From positions 1,302,001-1,366,000 of the forward strand of contig CAWHVG010000002.1 of assembly GCA_963832725.1 (NCBI GenBank): a DNA stretch of 64,000 nt. Direction: 5' to 3'. The notes under the pieces are model-generated. The model searched no databases. It was given only the letters and a program-made list of their open reading frames with translations, and had not been told where the DNA came from. This stretch comes from JAEZBP01 sp963832725 (GTDB lineage Bacteria > Myxococcota_A > Polyangia > Polyangiales > Sandaracinaceae). The translations under genes were made by a program, and so were the position numbers. Below, piece by piece: positions 1 through 8,298 of the stretch (positions are counted from its first letter, which is position 1; each line of letters begins with the position of its first letter).

Positions 1-2
1 AC

Positions 3-311
3 CACGGCCGGCTGGTGGCCGACGGCCCGCCCGTGGAGCTGACCAGCCGGTTGCGCGGGCGGACGTTCGAGGTTCGCGCCGCCGAGCCGCGGCTGGCGCG
101 ACGTGGATTGACCCAGGTCCCGGGCGTCTTGAGCGCCGCGCAGATCGGCAACGTGCTCCGGGTGTTGGCGGTGGAGGGCGCCGACGTCGAGCCCGCCCTG
201 CGGGACGTGCTCTCGCGCGAAGCCGACGCGCGGGTGGAGCCGGTGGAGCCGAGCCTCGAGGACGTGTTCGTCGCCGCCACCCGCCAGCCGCGCGCGGAGC
301 ATGCGGCGTGA
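3..311 (+). CDS. ABC transporter ATP-binding protein, C-terminal end (partial)
   Basis: The frame is open from the window edge, so only about 102 C-terminal residues are present. The first residues (HGRLVADG then PVELTSRLRGR) match the region after the Walker B and H-loop in DrrA/CcmA-type ATPases, where a short G-x-L-x-ADG-x-P-x-EL motif precedes a variable C-terminal domain. The end (EPSLEDVFVAATRQ) is the usual close of this subfamily. The stop overlaps the start of the permease gene by four bases (GTGA), which implies translational coupling and a two-component exporter. Walker A, Q-loop and signature lie outside the window. The substrate cannot be told from this fragment; polyketide/antibiotic or polysaccharide export are common roles for the family. 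Confidence 0.8.
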   Translation, partial: HGRLVADGPPVELTSRLRGRTFEVRAAEPRLARRGLTQVPGVLSAAQIGNVLRVLAVEGADVEPALRDVLSREADARVEPVEPSLEDVFVAATRQPRAEHAA

Positions 312-1636
312 AGTGGCGCCGGCTCTCGGCGGTGGTGACCAAGGAGCTGCGCCAGCTCGCCCGCGATCGGATCACGCTGGCCATGATCGCCGGCATCCCC
401 GTCATTCAGCTGGTCGTCTTCGGCTTCGCGATCAACTTCACGCTCCGCCACCTGCCGACCGCCGTCGCCGACCAGGCCAAGACGTCGGGCTCGCGGCAGC
501 TGGTGATGGACATGCTGGCGACCGACGTCATCACGCCGGTCACCGACGCGCACTCGCCCAGCGAGCTGATGAGCCTCCTGCGGCGGGGCGAGATCGACGT
601 CGGCATCGCCATCCCGCCGGACTTCGAGCGGCGCAAGTTCGAGGGGCGGCCGGTCGCGCAGGTCCTCGTCGACGGGAGCGACACGTCCGTGCAGGCCGCC
701 GCAGCCCAGCTCGCGCAGGTGCCCGTGGGCACGCCCTCGCGCGGAGGTGGATCGGCCGCGGCGCAGGAGGCGCAGAACGAGGTCAGCGGTGGCGCCACCG
801 CGGCCACGCCGAGGGGCGCGGAGGCGCGGACAGACGAGGCGGGCGAGCCGGCGACCCTGCCCGCGGGCATGGCGAACGTGCCGACCGGCACGGCCTCGCT
901 CGACCCGGCCAGGAGCGTGGTGATCCTGAGCGAATCGGCCGAGAGCGCGGAGCTCCACCGTGAGCCGGGCTCGGCGCAGAGCACCACGCCGCGCGTGGGC
1001 CCGATCAGCGTGGTCAGCTTCTACAACCCCGACCGCCGCTCGTCGGTCTTCATCGTTCCGGGATTGATCGGCGTCATCCTCACCATGACGATGGTGCTCT
1101 TCACCGCCGTCGCGGTCGTCCGCGAGCGCGAGCGCGGCAACATGGAGCTCCTGATCGCGACGCCGATCACCCGCGCCGAGCTGATGATCGGCAAGGTCCT
1201 TCCCTACATCGCGATCGGGTTGGTGCAGACCACCGTCGTGCTGGCGCTCGGGATCTGGCTCTTCGACGTGCCGATCCGCGGCAGCGTGCTCGACGTCTAC
1301 ATCGCCGCCGCGCTGCTCATCGTCGCCAACCTCAGCCTCGGCCTCTTGATCTCGACCCGCGCCCAATCGCAGTTCCAGGCCATGCAGATGACCTTCTTCG
1401 TCTTCCTACCGTCGATGCTGCTCTCGGGGTTCATGTTCCCCTTCGGCGGGCTGCCGAAGGTGGTCCAATGGCTGGCCGAGATGCTGCCGCTCACCCACTT
1501 CGTCCGCCTCATCCGCGGCGTGATGCTCCGCGGCGCCAGCATCGGCGAGCTCTGGCCCGACGTGGCGGAGCTGGTGGGTTTCACGGTGATCATGATGGCC
1601 GTCGCCATCTTGCGCTTCCGCAAGCGGCTCGACTGA
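308..1636 (+). CDS. ABC-2 type transporter permease
   Basis: This 442-aa integral membrane protein starts at a GTG overlapping the stop of the ATPase gene. An N-terminal membrane helix (about residues 20-42, with KELRQLARDR just before it) is followed by a roughly 200-residue extracytoplasmic domain. That domain contains an Ala/Gly/Glu-rich low-complexity stretch at about 130-215. Five or six C-terminal helices follow (about residues 250-435), including the ABC-2 motif EREXGXMELLXXTPI around 270. This is the usual topology of YhhJ/YbhS/YbhR-like permeases. It should form the membrane half of an exporter with the upstream ATPase. The linker in the periplasmic domain is longer than in typical homologues. 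Substrate unknown. Confidence 0.9.
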   Translation: MKWRRLSAVVTKELRQLARDRITLAMIAGIPVIQLVVFGFAINFTLRHLPTAVADQAKTSGSRQLVMDMLATDVITPVTDAHSPSELMSLLRRGEIDVGIAIPPDFERRKFEGRPVAQVLVDGSDTSVQAAAAQLAQVPVGTPSRGGGSAAAQEAQNEVSGGATAATPRGAEARTDEAGEPATLPAGMANVPTGTASLDPARSVVILSESAESAELHREPGSAQSTTPRVGPISVVSFYNPDRRSSVFIVPGLIGVILTMTMVLFTAVAVVRERERGNMELLIATPITRAELMIGKVLPYIAIGLVQTTVVLALGIWLFDVPIRGSVLDVYIAAALLIVANLSLGLLISTRAQSQFQAMQMTFFVFLPSMLLSGFMFPFGGLPKVVQWLAEMLPLTHFVRLIRGVMLRGASIGELWPDVAELVGFTVIMMAVAILRFRKRLD

Positions 1637-1658
1637 TCCGCGCCGTGGCGGCGTCTCG

Positions 1659-3707
1659 TCACTCCTCGTCGGGCGCGTCGTCTTCCGCGGTCGGCGCGCG
1701 GGAGGCGCCGGCATAGCCGAGCGCTTCGAGCTGGCTGCGCAGCGTGTCGTCGATCTGGGTCCGCGCAGCCTGATGACGAGCCAGCGGCGCGTTCTCCTCG
1801 GCCTCCGCCAGCGACACGCCGAGCAGGCCGCGCAGGTAGCGGACGGCGATGGGCCGCTCGCTCGCGAGGTCGTGCGTCTCGTCGGGATCGGCGGCCAGGT
1901 CGTAGAGCTGCCAATGGCTCGGCGTGCGCTGGATGAGCTTGTAGCGGCCGACCACGATGGTCCGCCAGCCTTCCATGAACCCGGTGACCGCGGGGCGCGG
2001 CGCGTCCTCGCTCCGGCCGGCCAGGAGCGGCGCCAGCGAGCGTCCGCTGAGCTCGTCCGGGATCTCCATCCCGAGCGCCTCGAGCAGCGTCGGCATCACG
2101 TCGACCAGCCCCACCGTCTCGTCGATCTGGCTTGCGCTGTCGGTCAGCCCGGGCCAGCGCACGATCAGCGGGACGTGGATCAGCTCCTCCCACACGCTGT
2201 GGCCGTGGCCGACCGAGCCGTGATCCCAGAACTCCTCGCCGTGATCGGCGGTGAACACGACGATGGTGTCGTCGGCCAGGTCGCGCCGGGAGAGCGCCTC
2301 CATCACGGAAGCGAAGTGGCGGTCGTGGTAGGTGATGCACGCGTCGTAGAGCGCTCGCAGCCGCACGCGGTCGCGCGCGCCGAGGTGGAGCTGGCCGGCC
2401 TTCACCTTCTCGAGCAGCATCCGGTCGCGCCCGAAGTCGACCACGCCGTCGTAGGGATCGGAGTCGTAGCGCGCGAGGTCGTCGCTCGGCGGCAGGTAGG
2501 GCACGTGCGGATCGACCGTGTGCACGTAGAGGAAGAAGGGCCGGTCGGTCGGGCGATGATCCAGCCACTCCAGCACGTCGGCGGCCACGAACTGCGCGCG
2601 GTTGCGGCGACCTTCGCGCACGTAGTTGCGGAAGGTGCTCCAGCCCTGCTCGAACCCGAAGCGGTCGGAGACGAAGCCGTTGGCCACGAACGCGCCGGTG
2701 TAGAAGCCGGCGTCGTGCAGGTGCTCGGAGATGAGCTCGACCGAGCCGGGCACCTGGGCGTCCTCGGTGGTGGCGTGGTGTTCCCACGGGAAGAGGCCGC
2801 TGAGCAGCGTGGCCACGCTCGGTTTGGTCCAGTTCTCCTGGCTGTGGCCGGCGAGGAAGGTCGCTGCGTGGTCCACGAGCTGCCCGAGGCCGGGCGTCTC
2901 GACGCGCGTGTCGGGCGCATAGGCCCGCAGGTGATCGGCGCGCAGCGTGTCGGTCAGGTAGACGACCACGTTGCGGACGCGGGGGAGCGCGCGCGGCTCG
3001 CGGGCGTCGAGCGTGACCACCTGCGGATCGCGCACGCGGACATCGCCCTCCGGTCGCAAGGTCAGTCGCGTGATGTGCGGCGCCCACGACGCGAGGTCGA
3101 TGTCGAGCGGCGCACCTTCCTCGCTCGCGGCCACCGTCCTCAGCTCGCGAGCCGGCGCTCCGTCCCGCTCCGCCATCACGTGCAGCCTTCCCGCGCCGCG
3201 GACCGAGGCGCGCAGGCGAGCGCCGCGCGGGATCTCGAGCGCGTAGGCGAGGCTCCAGCCGTCCGGGATGGTCAGCTCGACGTGCTCGCCCTCGGCGCGG
3301 GCCAGCGCGCTCGGCGCGGGCGGCGCGTCCTCGGCGTGCGGATCCTCGGCCGGACCGAGGCGCATCCAGTCCACCGCCACCCCTGCGCGGGACAGCCCCG
3401 GCACGGATCCGGTCCGAGGCACGCGCAGCCTCAGCTCGTGCTCGCCCGGCGTGCACAGCTCGGGCGGGATGGTCACGCGCGCGATTCCGAAGCTTCCGTC
3501 CGTCGGCAGCTCGGCGTGCCCGATCGTCTCGTCGTCGACGTAGAGCGCGATGTGCGGGTCGGCGAAGCTCCTCGCGTGCAGCGTGATCGAGCAACGGTCC
3601 GGCCGCTCCACCGGCAGCAGGAAGAACCCGGTGACGCTTCGCATCACCGCCGCGCGGGTGCCGTCGAAGTCGTGCTGCTCTCCGCTGCGGGTCCGCCATC
3701 CGCCCAA
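1659..3707 (-). CDS. sulfatase-like hydrolase (alkaline phosphatase superfamily)
   Basis: The C-terminal half (from about residue 260) has the sulfatase fold landmarks: VVYLTDTLRADHL (metal-binding Asp pair), TADHGEEFWDHG and GHGHSVWEELIHVPLIVRWPG. The position that in true sulfatases holds CxPSR reads NWTKPSVATLLSG. The nucleophile would therefore be Thr, with no formylglycine Cys and no following Arg. Activity on phosphodiesters or phosphonates, or glycerol-phosphate transfer, is as likely as sulfate-ester hydrolysis. The first 250 residues look like a beta-rich accessory domain. The listed start is a TTG. The same frame stays open upstream to 3884, and a lipoprotein leader lies in another frame at 3817-3969, so the true N-terminus is probably the leader joined through one or two indels. 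Confidence 0.8.
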   Translation of the reverse strand: MGGWRTRSGEQHDFDGTRAAVMRSVTGFFLLPVERPDRCSITLHARSFADPHIALYVDDETIGHAELPTDGSFGIARVTIPPELCTPGEHELRLRVPRTGSVPGLSRAGVAVDWMRLGPAEDPHAEDAPPAPSALARAEGEHVELTIPDGWSLAYALEIPRGARLRASVRGAGRLHVMAERDGAPARELRTVAASEEGAPLDIDLASWAPHITRLTLRPEGDVRVRDPQVVTLDAREPRALPRVRNVVVYLTDTLRADHLRAYAPDTRVETPGLGQLVDHAATFLAGHSQENWTKPSVATLLSGLFPWEHHATTEDAQVPGSVELISEHLHDAGFYTGAFVANGFVSDRFGFEQGWSTFRNYVREGRRNRAQFVAADVLEWLDHRPTDRPFFLYVHTVDPHVPYLPPSDDLARYDSDPYDGVVDFGRDRMLLEKVKAGQLHLGARDRVRLRALYDACITYHDRHFASVMEALSRRDLADDTIVVFTADHGEEFWDHGSVGHGHSVWEELIHVPLIVRWPGLTDSASQIDETVGLVDVMPTLLEALGMEIPDELSGRSLAPLLAGRSEDAPRPAVTGFMEGWRTIVVGRYKLIQRTPSHWQLYDLAADPDETHDLASERPIAVRYLRGLLGVSLAEAEENAPLARHQAARTQIDDTLRSQLEALGYAGASRAPTAEDDAPDEE

Positions 3708-3816
3708 CGTGTGTTGGTGCCCGCTCGGCGCGCCGAGAATCGGCCACCCGTGTCTCGCCCTGGCGCAGCTCGGCCCGGGCGAGGTGGCGCGCGAGGTCGT
3801 AGCGAACGCGGGCCGG

Positions 3817-3969
3817 TCAATCCGGCGAGGTCGCTTGGGCTCCCTCCGCGCGGGTGGTGGCGACGTCGTCGGGAGGCGTCGCGGTCAGCGGAGGTGGCTG
3901 CGCCCGGCTCTCGTCGCCACACCCGGCCACGAGCAGCGCCGCAGCCAACCACGCATCTCGGAGGTCCAC
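3817..3969 (-). CDS. lipoprotein signal leader, probable displaced N-terminus of the sulfatase-like gene
   Basis: A GTG-started 50-codon frame encodes a classic lipoprotein signal: a hydrophobic run WLAAALLVAGC with a lipobox (LVAGC), then GDES and a Pro/Thr-rich linker ending in TSPD and a TGA. Beyond this stop the same frame continues with a plausible VRYDLARHLARAELRQGE segment before coding potential moves into the sulfatase frame. This fits an outer-membrane or periplasmic lipoprotein hydrolase whose 5' end carries indels (assembly error or real mutation). It could instead be an independent tiny lipoprotein gene, but the absence of any gap before the hydrolase favours one split gene. Confidence 0.45.
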   Translation of the reverse strand: MDLRDAWLAAALLVAGCGDESRAQPPPLTATPPDDVATTRAEGAQATSPD

Positions 3970-4066
3970 CGGGAGAACCTACCGGAGCGGCCCCGCGCGT
4001 CCAGTTCGTGTCCGGTGCTCGCCGGCCACGGGCGTCGCGGGGCGGGTGGCTCTATCATTGTCGCCC

Positions 4067-4357
4067 ATGCGGTTCTGGATCGTCATCGCCCTCGCTCTCT
4101 TCGCCGTCGCCTGCGGCAGCAACGAGCCCTACTGCGGCGACTACGTCGACATCACCGGCCGCGCGGCCGCGTACTGCCCCGGGCCGCGCGACGACCCGGT
4201 GTGCGACCTGCCGGGCCAGCAAGCGCACTTCGGTGACGGGACGCTCGGGCTGGAGCTTCAGGGCGGAGCGCGCGCGACGTGCGACGCGGACTTCCACGTC
4301 GCGTGCCCGACCGGGACGACGGGCCCGGCCTACTGCTTGCGCGACCCGTCGCTCTGA
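4067..4357 (+). CDS. small hypothetical lipoprotein
   Basis: This 96-residue product opens with MRFWIVIALALFAVAC, a short signal peptide ending in a lipobox (FAVAC). The mature part is small with seven further Cys residues, suggesting a disulfide-stabilised periplasmic or surface domain. The ATG at 4067 puts the signal right at the N-terminus, so it is preferred over upstream in-frame starts. The gene is divergent from the sulfatase-like gene and followed closely by the antiporter gene. No family recognised. Confidence 0.6.
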   Translation: MRFWIVIALALFAVACGSNEPYCGDYVDITGRAAAYCPGPRDDPVCDLPGQQAHFGDGTLGLELQGGARATCDADFHVACPTGTTGPAYCLRDPSL

Positions 4358-4429
4358 TCCGAGGGCTCTGGGCTCGGCTCTGTCCGAGGCTCCTTGCTCG
4401 CGTCCGAGGGAGGGGCTAGTCCTCGCGCG

Positions 4430-5821
4430 GTGTCTCCAGTCCTACTCGACGCCGGTGCCGTGGCCGGTCACCTCGATCTGACCGGGAGCTGGGTCGGGTA
4501 CGCCGCCGTGGCGGTCTTCGTGATCGCCTACCTGGTCGTCGTCCTCGAGGAGCGCCTGCACGTCCCGAAGTCCAAGCCGGTCCTGGTGGCGGCGGGGCTG
4601 ATGTGGGTGCTGGTCGCCGGCTCGCACGTCGCGCTCGGGGGCGACTCCGCCGGCGTCGAAGAGGCGGTGCGGCACAACCTCCTCGAGTATGCGGAGCTCT
4701 TGCTCTTCCTCTTGGTGGCGATGACCTACGTCAACGCGCTGGAGGAGCGGCGGGTCTTCGAGACGCTCCGCTCGTGGATGGTGCGCCGCGGCTACTCGCT
4801 GCGCCGCATCTACTGGGTCACCGGCGCGCTGGCGTTCACGATCTCGCCGGTCGCCGACAACCTCACGACCGCGATGCTGATGTGCGCGGTGGTGATGGCG
4901 GTCGGCGGGAACAACCCGCGCTTCGTCAGCCTCGCCTGCATCAACGTGGTCGTGGCCGCCAACGCCGGCGGCGCCTTCAGCCCCTTCGGCGATATCACCA
5001 CGCTGATGGTCTGGCAGAGCGGCATGCTCTCCATCGGGAGCTTCTTCTGGCTCCTGCCGCCGGCGATGATCAGCTGGCTCATTCCGGCCTCCGCGATGTC
5101 GGTGGTGATCGGCGGCGGCAAGCCACCGCCGGTCGAGGAGCGGGTCGTGACCAAGCGCGGCGGGCTGCGCATCGTCCTGCTCTTCTTCCTCACCCTGGCC
5201 ACGGCGGTCGCGTTCCACTCGGTGCTGGGCCTGCCGCCGGCGATGGGGATGATGACCGGCCTCGCCTACCTCGGCGTGTTCGGCTTCTACCTCAAGCGCA
5301 CCTACGACCGGCGCTACATCGCGAAGAAGTACGGCCTCACCGAGGACGAGGTCGAGCGCAACGAGCGCCTCGGCAGCATCGTGCCCTTCGACGTCTTCTC
5401 GAACGTCGCGCGGGCGGAGTGGGACACGCTGCTCTTCTTCTACGGCGTCGTGATGTGTGTGGGCGCGCTCGGCCACCTCGGCTACCTCGCCGCGCTCTCG
5501 CACGGCATGTACGGCACGCTCGGCCCGACCTGGGCCAACATCGGCGTCGGGCTGGTGTCGGCCGTGGTCGACAACATCCCGGTGATGTTCGCGGTGCTCA
5601 GCATGCAGCCGGCCATGGACGCCGGGCAGTGGCTCCTCGTGACGCTGACGGCCGGCATCGGCGGCAGCTTGCTCTCGATCGGCTCGGCGGCCGGCGTGGC
5701 GCTGATGGGCGTCTCGAAGGGCAAGTACACCTTCATGGGCCACCTGCGCTGGGCGCCGGTGATCGCGCTCGGCTACGCCGCCGGCATCCTCTGCCACCTC
5801 GCGCTCGGCCTGCTGCGCTGA
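4430..5821 (+). CDS. nhaD: sodium:proton antiporter, NhaD family
   Basis: About 463 residues with 11-12 predicted helices. The protein matches the NhaD/ArsB-like ion transporter fold: an early VVVLEERLHVPKSKPVL loop, an AMTYVNALEERRVFETLRSWM segment, and the conserved intramembrane motif SPVADNLTTAMLMC followed by GGAFSPFGDITTLMVWQ. The second repeat has VVDNIPVMFAV and GSLLSIGSAAGVALMG. Family members exchange cytoplasmic Na+ (or Li+) for protons and support salt and pH tolerance. A GTG at 4430 is taken as start; an in-frame TTG at 4394 would add 12 residues. Downstream lies an IS4-family insertion. The symbol is by family resemblance only. Confidence 0.85.
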   Translation: MSPVLLDAGAVAGHLDLTGSWVGYAAVAVFVIAYLVVVLEERLHVPKSKPVLVAAGLMWVLVAGSHVALGGDSAGVEEAVRHNLLEYAELLLFLLVAMTYVNALEERRVFETLRSWMVRRGYSLRRIYWVTGALAFTISPVADNLTTAMLMCAVVMAVGGNNPRFVSLACINVVVAANAGGAFSPFGDITTLMVWQSGMLSIGSFFWLLPPAMISWLIPASAMSVVIGGGKPPPVEERVVTKRGGLRIVLLFFLTLATAVAFHSVLGLPPAMGMMTGLAYLGVFGFYLKRTYDRRYIAKKYGLTEDEVERNERLGSIVPFDVFSNVARAEWDTLLFFYGVVMCVGALGHLGYLAALSHGMYGTLGPTWANIGVGLVSAVVDNIPVMFAVLSMQPAMDAGQWLLVTLTAGIGGSLLSIGSAAGVALMGVSKGKYTFMGHLRWAPVIALGYAAGILCHLALGLLR

Positions 5822-5987
5822 CCGGCGCTCCGGTCTCGGGCGGTGAGCTAGTGCGAGATTCCATCCCGGTAGAAGGGGACCTGGCTTGTCCGGACGCTCC
5901 AGGGCCAGGGCCGCGTTGCTCCCCCTCGCCGATGCTGGGCATCGACTCGTCGGAGCGCCTTGCCCTGAAACGCCGGTCCGGCGCCAT

Positions 5988-5998
5988 CTCCCCCTCTC
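5988..5998. repeat. left copy of 11-bp direct repeat flanking IS4-family element
   Basis: CTCCCCCTCTC here is repeated exactly at 7567-7577 on the other side of the element. It overlaps the first three bases of the 20-bp inverted repeat, so the true duplication is 8-11 bp, within the range usual for IS4-family target duplications. Confidence 0.6.
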
Positions 5999-7566
5999 AA
6001 GAGTTATCACATCTCGGAGAGCGGGCTTGAAGTCGGGGATCGGCTCTGATCTAAGCTCCTCATGAGCTCACAAGAGGTGCGGTTCGAGCTTCCGTTTGCC
6101 TTCAGGCCGGTCAGCTCCGAGTTCGCCGCGGTGGACCTGGGAGACGCTCGGCGCAACGAACGTGCAGGACGGATCGCCGAGTCCTGGGCACGTTCGCCCG
6201 AGATGACTCTGCCACGGGTCATGACCGGCAGCGCGGAGATCGAGGCCGCGTATCGGTTCTTCAACAACCCGCAGGTCGAGTTCCCGTCGCTCGTAGCTCC
6301 CCACGTCAGCGAAAGCTGGCGGCGGGCGGCTGCATCGAGCAGCGCGGGGTGGGTGCTCTCGGTGGAGGACACCACAGAGCTGCGGTTTGGTGGCACGACG
6401 CCGCGGCAGGGTCTTGGGGCGCTCATGAACGACGGGCAGGGCTTCTACGCGCACGTGGGTCTCCTCGCTTGCTTGGTCCAGAGCGACGAGCCCGGCGGTA
6501 CGCCGGTGCCCTTGGGCGTGGGAGGCAGCGAGTTCGTCGTTCGACCGGTTGAGCCCGAGCCGAAGCGTAAGAAGCTCACGAAAAAGCAGCTGGAACGCGA
6601 ACGCCACTTCGCCGAGGACAACGAGGCGCTGCGTTGGGAACGCGTCGCCGAGGAGATCGAGCGCTCCGGAGCCGCGGCGGAGGTGTCCGTCGTGCACGTC
6701 GCCGACCGCGAGGGCGACAAATATCCGTGGTTGGCTCAGCTCGTGGACCGAGGTCAGCGCTTCGTCATTCGGCAGACCCACAACCGCAGGCTGGCGGCCG
6801 ACGAACAGCAGCAGGCCACGTACCTGAACAATCTGCTCTCGGAAAGCTCGCCGATCCTGGCGACACGTCGTGTGTCATTCGAAACCGTCGTCACCCGCGG
6901 CGGCCGTCGGCGTCGCAAGAACGCACGTCAGGGACGGGAGACCCGACTCGAGGTCCGCGCGACCACCGCCACCATCCGACGCCCTAAAGTCTGTCGGTCG
7001 GATCGGCAGGAGCTGACGCTCAACCTCGTCCAGGTCCGCGAAGCGGATCCGCCCGCAGGGGTAGAGCCGATCGAGTGGCAGCTGTTGACCACCGAGCCCA
7101 TCGCCACCGAGCAAGACGTTCTGCGCGTGGTCGATGCGTACCGGGCGCGGTGGCTGATCGAGGAGTTCTTCAAGGCGATCAAGACCGGCTGCCACTACGA
7201 GCAGCTGCAGTTTCAACACCTGCACGCCCTGCAGAACGCGCTGGCCGTCTGCATGGCGCTTGCCTGGCAGATGCTCCTGCTCCGCACGATCGCCCGCGAC
7301 GCGCCGCACACCCCTGCCGCCGCTGTGGTCACCGACGAACAGCTGGGCATCCTGATTGCCCTTGCCGCCACCAAGAACCCCTGGTCCATGTCCTTGCCGT
7401 CGCACCCAAACGCCAGGGACATCAGCTTCGCGATCGCCCGCATGGGCGGACACTTCAAGCACAACGGCCCACCGGGCTGGCTGACCCTCGCGCGGGGATT
7501 CCAAGAACTCGAACGCGTCCTGCTCGTCCAGCGGCTACTCGGCGGGGAGATGTGATCAGTCATGAG
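5996..7566 (+). mobile_element. complete IS4-family insertion sequence (about 1.57 kb)
   Basis: Imperfect terminal inverted repeats were found by eye. The left is CTCAAGAGTTATCACATCTC at 5996-6015. The reverse complement of 7547-7566 is CTCATGACTGATCACATCTC, giving 17 of 20 identical. The element carries one transposase gene that fills it almost completely; its stop lies inside the right repeat. An 8-11 bp direct duplication (CTCCCCCTCTC) flanks it, indicating simple insertion between the antiporter and the LytTR-system genes. The intact gene and ends suggest it may still be mobile. Confidence 0.75.
6062..7555 (+). CDS. IS4-family DDE transposase
   Basis: This 497-aa protein opens with the IS4-type N-terminal domain (DLGDARRNERAGRIAESWA, then AAYRFFNNPQV), as in the Tn5-like branch. 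The catalytic acidic residues can be placed: first Asp in SVEDTTELRF, second in VHVADREGDKYPW, and Glu within YRARWLIEEFFKAIK. The last segment is an exact Y-x2-R-x3-E-x6-K signature, the hallmark of the IS4 family. A Lys/Arg-rich insertion (EPKRKKLTKKQLERERH, about residues 165-185) sits between the first two catalytic blocks. The ATG at 6062 is the only good start and lies 46 bp inside the left inverted repeat. The frame is unbroken. Confidence 0.93.
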   Translation: MSSQEVRFELPFAFRPVSSEFAAVDLGDARRNERAGRIAESWARSPEMTLPRVMTGSAEIEAAYRFFNNPQVEFPSLVAPHVSESWRRAAASSSAGWVLSVEDTTELRFGGTTPRQGLGALMNDGQGFYAHVGLLACLVQSDEPGGTPVPLGVGGSEFVVRPVEPEPKRKKLTKKQLERERHFAEDNEALRWERVAEEIERSGAAAEVSVVHVADREGDKYPWLAQLVDRGQRFVIRQTHNRRLAADEQQQATYLNNLLSESSPILATRRVSFETVVTRGGRRRRKNARQGRETRLEVRATTATIRRPKVCRSDRQELTLNLVQVREADPPAGVEPIEWQLLTTEPIATEQDVLRVVDAYRARWLIEEFFKAIKTGCHYEQLQFQHLHALQNALAVCMALAWQMLLLRTIARDAPHTPAAAVVTDEQLGILIALAATKNPWSMSLPSHPNARDISFAIARMGGHFKHNGPPGWLTLARGFQELERVLLVQRLLGGEM

Positions 7567-7577
7567 CTCCCCCTCTC
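7567..7577. repeat. right copy of 11-bp direct repeat flanking IS4-family element
   Basis: CTCCCCCTCTC matches 5988-5998 exactly. The following bases repeat the same C/T-rich pattern, so part of the match may reflect local low complexity. Confidence 0.55.
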
Positions 7578-7611
7578 CCCCTCTACCGGTCGGATCGGTG
7601 CTCTAGACCGA

Positions 7612-8298
7612 TCAGAGCTCGCGCATGACGGCGGCGCGCAGGCGGCGGGAGACCGGGACGCGCGCCCCGGAGGCGAGCACGAGCACCAGCCCCTGCCGTC
7701 CGTCCTCGGTCCGCGCGACGGTGCGCGCGCGCACCAGGTGGGCGCGATGCACCCGAAGGAAACCTTCGTCCGCCAGCTTCCGCTCGAGGTCGTCGAGGCT
7801 GGCGCGGAGCACCATCTCCTCGCCGTCGATCACGAAGCGGACGTATTTGTCGACGGCCGAGAACGCCTCGACACGCCGCGCGTCCACGAAGCGCGTCCCG
7901 CGGTGGTCGGTGACCCGCAGCCGTGCCCCTTCGTCCGCCGTCTCGAGCGCCACCCGTTTCCCCGCGCGCTCGACGGCGCGCCGCAGCCGCGAGAGCTCGA
8001 CCGGCTTGACCACGTAGTCGCAAGCCTCGAGGTCGAAGGCCTCGGGCGCGTGGCCGGAGTAGGCGGTGACGAAGACGATGGGCGGCAGGTCACCCCGCGC
8101 CGCGACCGAGAGGCCGTCCAGCCCCGGCAGCGCGATGTCGAGGAAGACCACGTCCGGGCGTTCCTGCTCGATCTGCTCCAGCGCCGACGGGCCATCGGCC
8201 GCCTCGGCGACCACCTCGACGTCGAGCTGCGCCAGCATCCGCACCAGATCGGCCCGCTGGTTCGCCTCGTCGTCGACCACCACCGCGCGGAGCGTCAC
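7612..8298 (-). CDS. LytTR-family response regulator
   Basis: 228 residues: a CheY-like receiver domain (1-120) with VVVDDEANQ at the N-terminus, phospho-acceptor Asp in VVFLDIALPG, Thr in FVTAYSG and Lys in YVVKPVE. A LytTR DNA-binding domain follows (about 130-225) with FSAVDKYVRFVID and FLRVHRAHLVR. Phosphorylated regulators of this type bind direct repeats upstream of target genes. The start is a GTG overlapping the TGA of the upstream histidine-kinase gene, so the two are translationally coupled. The target genes are unknown. Confidence 0.92.
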   Translation of the reverse strand: MTLRAVVVDDEANQRADLVRMLAQLDVEVVAEAADGPSALEQIEQERPDVVFLDIALPGLDGLSVAARGDLPPIVFVTAYSGHAPEAFDLEACDYVVKPVELSRLRRAVERAGKRVALETADEGARLRVTDHRGTRFVDARRVEAFSAVDKYVRFVIDGEEMVLRASLDDLERKLADEGFLRVHRAHLVRARTVARTEDGRQGLVLVLASGARVPVSRRLRAAVMREL

